Shown: piece by piece, positions 1 through 6,050 of the stretch
Numbering within the stretch: the stretch's first letter is position 1
How the letters are laid out: each line of letters opens with the position of its first letter
Source: Candidatus Woesearchaeota archaeon
Lineage (GTDB): Archaea > Nanobdellota > Nanobdellia > Woesearchaeales > UBA11576
Length of the DNA: 7,550 nucleotides
Direction of reading: 5' to 3'
Assembly (NCBI GenBank): GCA_027083015.1
Contig: JALWQS010000040.1
Span: forward strand, 1 to 7,550
Notes under the pieces: generated by a model
What the model saw: only the letters and a program-made list of their open reading frames with translations
Told to the model about the DNA's origin: nothing
Database searches by the model: none
Made by a program: the position numbers and the translations under genes

Positions 1-1621
1 CTCCTATGCCTGAGATTACCAACACCTTGTCTTTTCCGTTTTTGATCGCTATCTCTTCTGCTTTTTTCAGGAGTTTTCTTCCCCATCCTTGGTGTTGTAT
101 CTTTCCTTCTTTTCCTATCCCTGTTGCTGTTCCGTAGACATGCAGTTCTCTGATCAGTGCTGTCTTTTTTGTTACCTCTTTTCTTAGCATCTGTCCCGGA
201 AACCTTAACCTGCAGAACCCAACTAGCACGTCGTTTTTCTTGTCTTCTGCTTGTATGAAGAATTCTTTTCCTCCTGAAGCGTCGTATTCCATCACTGTTA
301 TCTCGACCTTCTCTATCTTCTTGGCCCTTCCGGCTTCTCTGCATCTTATGCATCTGCACTTTATCCCTTTCTCTTTGAGTACTCTGCCTACATATTGTCG
401 GAGGTTTGTCATCTCTACTCCTGCTTCTGTCTGTTTAGTCGGTATGTCTCTTTGTATCCTCATGATCCTGCAATATGGTGGTACTGATCTTTTGAATTCT
501 GATATGATATCCGCTGCGTCTTCGGCAGTTATTGCTTTATAGTCTCCTGTACTCCACCACTTGTATAGCTCTGTCCCTTTCAGTACCATGCAGGGATATA
601 TCTTTAGCATATCTGGTTTCCATTTGTCGTCGGCGAATAGTTCCTTTAGTCCTGTAAGGTCTTTAGCTTTGCTGCTTCCGGGTAGTCCTATCATATAGTG
701 GAAGTTTATCTTGAATCCCAGGTCTTTGAGTTCCTGAGTCGCTTTTGCGCTCTCTTCTGCATCATGCCCTCGGTGTATCTTTGCCAGCACGTCATCATAT
801 ACTGATTGTACGCCTAGCTCTATCCTTGTAGCTCCTAGTTCTAGGGCGAAATTTCCGTGTTCTGCTCTTCCATAGTCAGGTCTTGTTTCTATTGTAAGTC
901 CTACGCATCTTATCTTTGCTTTTTCGTTATCTTTCTGTTCCAGAACCAATGTTGATTCTCCTTCTTTTTTCATGTCCAGCAGAGTGTTCTTTATGATCCT
1001 TGCCCTGTTTTCATCTTCTACCTTGTTCGGCAGCATGAAGAATTTTTTGAAGTGTGTTATGTCTAGTTTTTCTTTCTTGAAGAACATCTTTGAGAAGTCG
1101 TTCATGGCTTTCAGTGCTAGTCTTACAAAGTTTTTTTGGTATGTCTTGTTTATTGAGGGGAATGTTCCTCCCATTATTATCAGTTCTACCTTTTCAGGTA
1201 CGTGTCCTGTTACGATGTATTGTTCCAGCCTGTTGAATACTTGGAGGTAAGGGTCAAAATCGTTCCTTATCGCTCTCATAGTTGCCGGTTCTTGTCCTGT
1301 GTATGATTGTGGTACGTCGCCGAACTCTGAGCCTACTCCTCCTGGACAGATATCGCATTTTCCGTGCGGACACCTGTGTGGTTTGGTCATTATAGCTACG
1401 ACGGCCACTCCTGAGATTGTTCTTGTAGGTTTTGTTAACAGGTATTTTTTCAGCTCTTCCACCTGATCGTCCGGTGCGTTCAGCAGTATCTCTATGTCTG
1501 TCGGTGGTTTCTTTAGCCCGTGTTTTTCGCATAACTTGAGTTTTTTCTGTGAGAGTTTCTGTTTTGAGGGTTTCTCCTTCTTGATATATGCTATTATGTC
1601 GTCGAAAAATTCTTCTTTCAT
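1..1621 (-). CDS. elp3: Elp3-type tRNA uridine(34) acetyltransferase (radical SAM + GNAT), 3' end cut by window edge
   Basis: Elp3 uses a radical SAM centre and acetyl-CoA to begin cm5U-type modification of wobble uridine-34 in tRNA; archaeal Elp3 acts without the other Elongator subunits. The 540 visible residues read without a stop. In order: a basic N-terminal helical region (1-75); the [4Fe-4S] motif CPHGKCDICPGG with Cys84, Cys89 and Cys92; MGGTFPS (150-156); CVGLTIETRPDY (239-250); ELGVQSVYDDV (268-278); HRGH (283-286); a Cys cluster CRCIRC (422-427), probably a zinc site; then a GNAT domain with RELHVYG (491-497) and the acetyl-CoA loop HQGWGRKLL (510-518). The reading ends in VISGIG, which in known Elp3 proteins lies about 20 residues before the C-terminus, so little is missing. 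ATG at 1621 is the only start in the frame, which is closed upstream by a stop at 1708-1706. No Shine-Dalgarno sequence is seen; the transcript is probably leaderless. A stretch at about 178-236 is longer than in human Elp3. Confidence 0.96.
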   Translation of the reverse strand, partial: MKEEFFDDIIAYIKKEKPSKQKLSQKKLKLCEKHGLKKPPTDIEILLNAPDDQVEELKKYLLTKPTRTISGVAVVAIMTKPHRCPHGKCDICPGGVGSEFGDVPQSYTGQEPATMRAIRNDFDPYLQVFNRLEQYIVTGHVPEKVELIIMGGTFPSINKTYQKNFVRLALKAMNDFSKMFFKKEKLDITHFKKFFMLPNKVEDENRARIIKNTLLDMKKEGESTLVLEQKDNEKAKIRCVGLTIETRPDYGRAEHGNFALELGATRIELGVQSVYDDVLAKIHRGHDAEESAKATQELKDLGFKINFHYMIGLPGSSKAKDLTGLKELFADDKWKPDMLKIYPCMVLKGTELYKWWSTGDYKAITAEDAADIISEFKRSVPPYCRIMRIQRDIPTKQTEAGVEMTNLRQYVGRVLKEKGIKCRCIRCREAGRAKKIEKVEITVMEYDASGGKEFFIQAEDKKNDVLVGFCRLRFPGQMLRKEVTKKTALIRELHVYGTATGIGKEGKIQHQGWGRKLLKKAEEIAIKNGKDKVLVISGIG

Positions 1622-1705
1622 GTTTTTTGTTAGTCCAGAGCTCTTTAAAAAGCTATTGGTGGTCTGGATTGTTTTTATGGGTTTTAAGGGTTGTCCTTTA
1701 GGGTC
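1622..1705 (-). other. Only intergenic gap in the window (ATPase stop to elp3 start)
   Basis: This 84-base gap holds the candidate TATA box and a 16-base imperfect dyad (1639-1654) centred on TTTAAA. No strong hairpin followed by a T-run is seen after the ATPase stop; the only T-run on the transcribed strand is the five T's within the TATA-like element. No small ORF or RNA gene is apparent. The gap remains open in the elp3 frame but contains no ATG, GTG or TTG in that frame. Confidence 0.7.
1644..1651 (-). promoter_or_regulatory. Candidate archaeal TATA box for elp3
   Basis: On the minus strand the 84-base gap upstream of elp3 contains TTTTTAAA. Its centre lies about 26 bases before the A of the elp3 ATG, the spacing expected between an archaeal TATA box and the transcription start, so the RNA would begin at or next to the start codon. 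The absence of a Shine-Dalgarno sequence before that ATG agrees with a leaderless message. No convincing BRE element is visible just upstream. The five T's could also serve as a weak terminator for the ATPase transcript. Confidence 0.5.
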
Positions 1706-4327
1706 TTAATAGAATTCTTGTGTTATCTTGTTTATAAGCCGGTTTATGATGCTTCCTGTGATGAATACTGCTATCGTTATAGCTCCTATATATCCCCAGT
1801 GTATTATACCTATCTCTGTGGTTCTGAAGAATGTTGATAATGGCTTATATAATACTATGAGTTGCATAAACAGCGAGCTTAGTATCGCTATTATTAGCCA
1901 TCTGTTGGATAGTACTCCTACTTTATAGCTGCTTCGTACCATCTGTATCCTTGCCATCTCTAATACTACCAGTGTCGTGAATGCCATCGTTCTTCCTAAT
2001 GCTATGCTTTCTTTTGCGCCTATTGCATAGGCTGTGAGTGCTGCTGCTGCGATAAGTCCTCCTATTAGGAAGATGTTCAGGCTCATCCCTTTGGACATTA
2101 TCTTGTCTGTAAGTTTGCGTGGCGGTCTTTTCATCGCATCTTTTGATACCGGATCAACTCCCAGAGCTACAGCTGGCAGCCCGTCGGTTACAAGGTTTAT
2201 CCATAATAGTTGTACTGCTAGAAGTGGTAATGGCCATCCCAGGATTGATCCTATGAACACTGTCAGTACTTCTCCCATGTTGCAGCTTAGGAGATAATTG
2301 ACGAATTTTCTTATGTTATCATATATTCCTCTTCCCTCTTCTACTGCATTGACTATTGATGCAAAGTTGTCGTCTGTAAGTATCATCTCTGATGCTTCTT
2401 TTGCCACGTCTGTCCCTGTGATTCCCATTGATATTCCTATGTCCGCTTTTTTTATTGCTGGTGCGTCGTTTACTCCATCTCCTGTCATAGCTACTACATG
2501 TCCTTTTTTCTTCAGCGCTTTTACGATCTTTAGCTTATGTTCTGGATTTACTCTTGCATATACTGCTATGTCATCCACTATCTTTTCCAGTTCTGTCTCT
2601 GTCATTTTCTCAAGTTCTTGTCCTGTCAGGCTTCTGCCTTCTATTGATAGCTGTTTTGCGATTGCTAATGCTGTTTCTTTCAGGTCTCCGGTTATCATGA
2701 CTACCTTTATTCCTGCTGTTTTGCATTTCTTGATCGCTTCTTTTGCTTCTTCTCTTGGCGGGTCAATCATCGCTTGTAAACCTATGAATATGAGATCTTT
2801 TTCATAAGATCTTTTTCCTTCTTTTGCTTTTAGCTCTTTGTATGCGAAGCCAAGCACTCTGAGAGCTGTTTCCGCATATTCTTCGTTCTGTTTTCTTATC
2901 TTGCGTCGTAGTTCTGGTGTCAGTTTGATTGTTCTTCCTTTTATCCTTGCGTATCTGCATATCTTTAGCAGTTCGTCTGGCGCTCCTTTTACGTATGCAA
3001 CTCTTTTTCCTTCGATCCTATGTACTGTGCACATCCTTTTTCTTTTGGAATCAAATGTTATCTCATCTTCTCGGGGATATTTTTTCTCTAGTTTTTCCTT
3101 GTCGATCCCTGCTTTCAGTGCTGATATTATCAGGCATCCTTCTGTGGGGTCTCCTATGATGTCCCATTTTTCTTTATCGAGTTTCGCATCATTGTTTAGT
3201 GCACCTATGCTTAACAATAATTTCAGTTCTTCGTTGTCTGTCGCTTTTATGTCCCCCTCAGGCCTGTAACCTGTGCCTGTTACGGTGATGTCCTGGTTGT
3301 TGACGAATATTCTTTTTACTGTCATCTGGTTGTGTGTCAGTGTTCCTGTCTTGTCGGTACAGATTACCGTAGTAGATCCTAGTGTCTCTACTGATGGTAG
3401 GTGTCTCATAAGCGCGTTTTTCTTTATTAGTCTTCGGACTCCCAGACCTAATGATAACGTGACAACCGCAGGTAGTCCTTCCGGTATTGCTGCTACTGCT
3501 AGAGCTACAGCTGTGATGAACAGTTCCAGCACACTTCCTTCATGCAGTAATATTCCTGTACCGAACACGATCCCGCATATCCCTAAAGTCAGTATTCCCA
3601 ACCATCTGCCGAATCTGGCTAGTTGTTTTTGTAGTGGTGTCATCTCGGTCTTTGTTTCCTGTATCATGTGGGCTATTTTTCCTATCTCTGTTTTCATTCC
3701 TGTCGCGCACACTATCGCTTTTCCTCTTCCTCTTGTTATTATCGTGCCTGAGAAGACCATGTTTTTTTGTTCAGCGATGGGGTGTTTACCCTCTAGATCC
3801 TGTATCTCTTTTGTTACTGGTGTAGATTCTCCTGTCAGTGCTGCTTCTTGTGTCTGAAGGTCCTTTTCTTCAATCAGTCTGCAGTCCGCTGGAATCTTTT
3901 CTCCTTTCTCCAGTATTATTATGTCTCCTGGGACTAGTTCTGAAGCCGGGATCGCTTTTGTCTTCCCATCACGTATGACTGTCGCTTTTAGCGTGGCCAT
4001 CTTTTTCAGTGCAGCTATCGCTTCTTCAGCTTTGTATTCCTGGAAGAATCCGAGTATTGCGTTTATGATCAGTATTACTGATATTACTATCGCATCGACT
4101 ACTTCTCCGATGATTATTGATACACCTACAGCTGCCAGTAGTATCCATATGAGTGGTGAGTTGAACTGTTCTGATAGGAGTTTCCACCAGGGGGTCTTTC
4201 TGCTCTCTTCTATTTGGTTCTTTCCATATTTTTTTATCCGTGCTTCTGCTTCTTTTTGTGTCAGTCCTTTTTCTGTTGTGGAGAATTCTTTATACAACAG
4301 ATTTAGTTTTGTATTATAAAAATCCAT
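1706..4327 (-). CDS. P-type cation-transporting ATPase, Ca2+-pump (P2A, SERCA/PMR1-like) class
   Basis: Predicted pump that uses ATP to move Ca2+ (or a related cation) out of the cytoplasm. The 873 residues hold the whole P2A layout: N-terminal cation-ATPase segment (about 1-55); M1-M2 (57-95); actuator domain with TGES (165-168); M3-M4 (about 241-290) with VAAIPEGLP; phosphorylated Asp325 in DKTGTLT; nucleotide domain with Phe425 and KGAPDE (447-452); TGD (546-548); TGDGVNDAPA (615-624); M5-M6 (about 676-720) and M7-M10 to the end. Residues matching SERCA calcium ligands are Glu283 (M4), Asn683 and Glu686 (M5), Asn711, Thr714 and Asp715 (M6) and Glu790 (M8). Length is typical for prokaryotic members and no N-terminal metal-binding repeat or C-terminal regulatory tail is seen. 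The ATG lies one base after the TAA of the upstream membrane-protein gene and has no clear Shine-Dalgarno sequence, so translation probably depends on coupling. Class is secure; substrate is inferred. Confidence 0.96.
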   Translation of the reverse strand: MDFYNTKLNLLYKEFSTTEKGLTQKEAEARIKKYGKNQIEESRKTPWWKLLSEQFNSPLIWILLAAVGVSIIIGEVVDAIVISVILIINAILGFFQEYKAEEAIAALKKMATLKATVIRDGKTKAIPASELVPGDIIILEKGEKIPADCRLIEEKDLQTQEAALTGESTPVTKEIQDLEGKHPIAEQKNMVFSGTIITRGRGKAIVCATGMKTEIGKIAHMIQETKTEMTPLQKQLARFGRWLGILTLGICGIVFGTGILLHEGSVLELFITAVALAVAAIPEGLPAVVTLSLGLGVRRLIKKNALMRHLPSVETLGSTTVICTDKTGTLTHNQMTVKRIFVNNQDITVTGTGYRPEGDIKATDNEELKLLLSIGALNNDAKLDKEKWDIIGDPTEGCLIISALKAGIDKEKLEKKYPREDEITFDSKRKRMCTVHRIEGKRVAYVKGAPDELLKICRYARIKGRTIKLTPELRRKIRKQNEEYAETALRVLGFAYKELKAKEGKRSYEKDLIFIGLQAMIDPPREEAKEAIKKCKTAGIKVVMITGDLKETALAIAKQLSIEGRSLTGQELEKMTETELEKIVDDIAVYARVNPEHKLKIVKALKKKGHVVAMTGDGVNDAPAIKKADIGISMGITGTDVAKEASEMILTDDNFASIVNAVEEGRGIYDNIRKFVNYLLSCNMGEVLTVFIGSILGWPLPLLAVQLLWINLVTDGLPAVALGVDPVSKDAMKRPPRKLTDKIMSKGMSLNIFLIGGLIAAAALTAYAIGAKESIALGRTMAFTTLVVLEMARIQMVRSSYKVGVLSNRWLIIAILSSLFMQLIVLYKPLSTFFRTTEIGIIHWGYIGAITIAVFITGSIINRLINKITQEFY

Positions 4328-4328
4328 T

Positions 4329-6050
4329 TTAAACCAATGCTATGTTTGCTTTCAGGTTCTCTGCTAGCATCTTGTACCTTACTGCTTTGCTCAGGTCGCT
4401 TTCAGAGGTCTCTCTGTTATAGTATAGTTTGTCTAGAATAGCAGGCGTTCTTACATCTCTTGCGTTGTATAGTGTGTTTTCGAAGGCTGTTATTAGGATT
4501 TCTCTGAATATCTTCAGATGTGATGTTGTATAGTATGTCTGTTTGCTGAAGAGTGAGTTTCCTGGTGCTAAGATATTTATTCCTGTTGAATCGCTTTGTG
4601 AGAGTGCGAAGCTTAATAATGCATCATCTACCATGAACTTTTCGTAGTTCTCTTTGTTGTTGTAGATGTAGTCCTTAAATGTTTTTAGGTCTTGTGATTC
4701 TTGGTATGGTCTGTAGTTGGTATCGACGTATTCTTTTGTCTTTTTTAGTGCTTCTTTTGCATCTTTTTCTTCTATGCTCTTGAAGTCCCTTATCAGGTCA
4801 TCAGTAGCTATTATTGTGGATCTTTTGTTGATCAGTAGAAATGTCAGCGCCAGTCTTTTCTTTGATAGTTTAGTGAAATAGTTGTCGTTTAGATAGTCGT
4901 TAAGGCCAAATATTTGCTTATCATCCCTTTTTGATTGGAATCCTGTCCTTAGCTCTTCTGCGTAATCCAGTATTTCTTGTGTTACTTCCATCTGTTTAAG
5001 CCCATAGGTTGTCGGTTCAGCTGATGTCAGGTCTATCCTGGTTTTTATCATGTCTATTTCTCTTATGCTTTGGTCTATACGCTTTACTGCATCTTTATGT
5101 TCTGTCATCGTAAGTTGTATTGCTGTCAGCAGATAGATCAGTATTATGAGTCCTATGAATATTCCTGTGTATGTAAGGCTGTGTTTAAGTCCTTTGATGG
5201 CGTCTTTCCTGATATGCAGTGGATCGAAGAATCTTAGGTAGAAGAACTTGTTCAGGAAGAAATACGCGAAGAATCCCGGGATGAGCCATAGGAGTAGGAG
5301 GTATATTATGCTTACAAAGTGGTTTGGCAGTATGATGTACGGTAAGAAGTACATGATCAGGACTGTTATTGTCAGTGCTATTATATGGCTGAACCATACT
5401 ATGAGGAAAGTTTTTGTGAATGATTGGTGCAGTTCTCTCTGTATTCCTCTGCTTATGTGGTGTAGGTAGAGTGCCAGCGCCACTATAAATGATATGGAAT
5501 ATAGGATTATGAGTGTCAGGCTTAGCAGGTCATTTAATTCAAGATATATGATGTAGAGCGGTATTATCATTACTCCTATATAGAATACTTTGAGTGAGAA
5601 CTTATATCTGTAGTTGTGTTTATGAAAATGGTAGCCTATCCATAGTAGTACCCATGCGAATATGAATTGTGTGAAGAAGCTTTTTGGGTATCCTAAGAAG
5701 TAGGCCAGTATCCCTAATGCGATCGTGTAGGTTGCGACGTAGAACTTTAGTTTCATTGCTGCTCTGAGAGCTTTTTGTGTGATAGTAAGTTCTTTTTCTA
5801 TCTCTTCTTCCAGTCTTGAATGGGGTATTTGTAATTTTTTTGTGTGCTCCTTGATCTTCCTGTTTATCTTGCTTATCTCTTCATCAACATTTGTGAATGG
5901 CTGATCTGTAGGTTCAAACTTAGCAATCTCTTTTTTCTGACCGCTCTTGTTTGTTTTCTTCTTGTTTCTGTTGCTCTGTTTTTTAGTGTTATCCCGCTTT
6001 GGTTGTTTTTTCTCTGTTCCTGTGATTTTTTTCTTCTCTTTCACGGTCAC
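4329..6050 (-). CDS. Unrecognised 7-TM membrane protein with Lys-rich N-terminus and outside helical domain (paralog of upstream gene)
   Basis: I do not recognise the family. Up to 573 residues, no cysteine. Residues 1-44 are very basic (18 Lys/Arg, 4 Asp/Glu) and probably disordered; 55-100 is a charged helical, possibly coiled-coil stretch. Seven hydrophobic segments follow at about 103-120, 124-141, 152-171, 174-197, 213-240, 246-268 and 293-312. Basic loops after the second, fourth and sixth put the N-terminus inside and residues 314-573 outside by the positive-inside rule. The last helix ends in TAIQL (309-313), shared with the upstream paralog, as is a C-terminal DLSKAVRY motif (552-559). 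The first possible start, GTG 6050, overlaps the upstream stop as GTGA and sits against the ribosome-binding site; GTG 6044, two codons later, has ideal spacing from GAGGAG and is likelier, giving 571 residues. The ATPase follows after one base. Function unknown; context suggests the membrane and perhaps cation handling. Confidence 0.85.
   Translation of the reverse strand: MTVKEKKKITGTEKKQPKRDNTKKQSNRNKKKTNKSGQKKEIAKFEPTDQPFTNVDEEISKINRKIKEHTKKLQIPHSRLEEEIEKELTITQKALRAAMKLKFYVATYTIALGILAYFLGYPKSFFTQFIFAWVLLWIGYHFHKHNYRYKFSLKVFYIGVMIIPLYIIYLELNDLLSLTLIILYSISFIVALALYLHHISRGIQRELHQSFTKTFLIVWFSHIIALTITVLIMYFLPYIILPNHFVSIIYLLLLWLIPGFFAYFFLNKFFYLRFFDPLHIRKDAIKGLKHSLTYTGIFIGLIILIYLLTAIQLTMTEHKDAVKRIDQSIREIDMIKTRIDLTSAEPTTYGLKQMEVTQEILDYAEELRTGFQSKRDDKQIFGLNDYLNDNYFTKLSKKRLALTFLLINKRSTIIATDDLIRDFKSIEEKDAKEALKKTKEYVDTNYRPYQESQDLKTFKDYIYNNKENYEKFMVDDALLSFALSQSDSTGINILAPGNSLFSKQTYYTTSHLKIFREILITAFENTLYNARDVRTPAILDKLYYNRETSESDLSKAVRYKMLAENLKANIALV

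Noticed and set aside
1254..1532. 92-residue Arg-rich frame on the minus strand
   Set aside because: It overlaps elp3 in another frame, across its iron-sulfur motif; the Elp3 reading is unmistakable.
1680..1708. Possible hairpin terminator after the ATPase (AAGG/CCTT pairing around ACAAC)
   Set aside because: The stem is only four pairs and no T-run follows it directly; archaeal termination does not need such a weak stem.
2298..2807. 169-residue open frame on the plus strand
   Set aside because: Also antisense to conserved ATPase sequence (P domain and hinge), with shadow-like composition and no homology that I recognise.
3273..3857. 194-residue open frame on the plus strand
   Set aside because: It lies wholly antisense to the ATPase, which has all its motifs in the other strand. 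The frame is open because T is rare at wobble positions of the real gene; the product is Ser/Pro/Ile-rich with no recognisable domain.
4316..4331. TTTAAA near the ATPase start as a possible internal promoter
   Set aside because: It spans the stop codon of the previous gene directly next to the ATG, far too close to act as a TATA box for that start.
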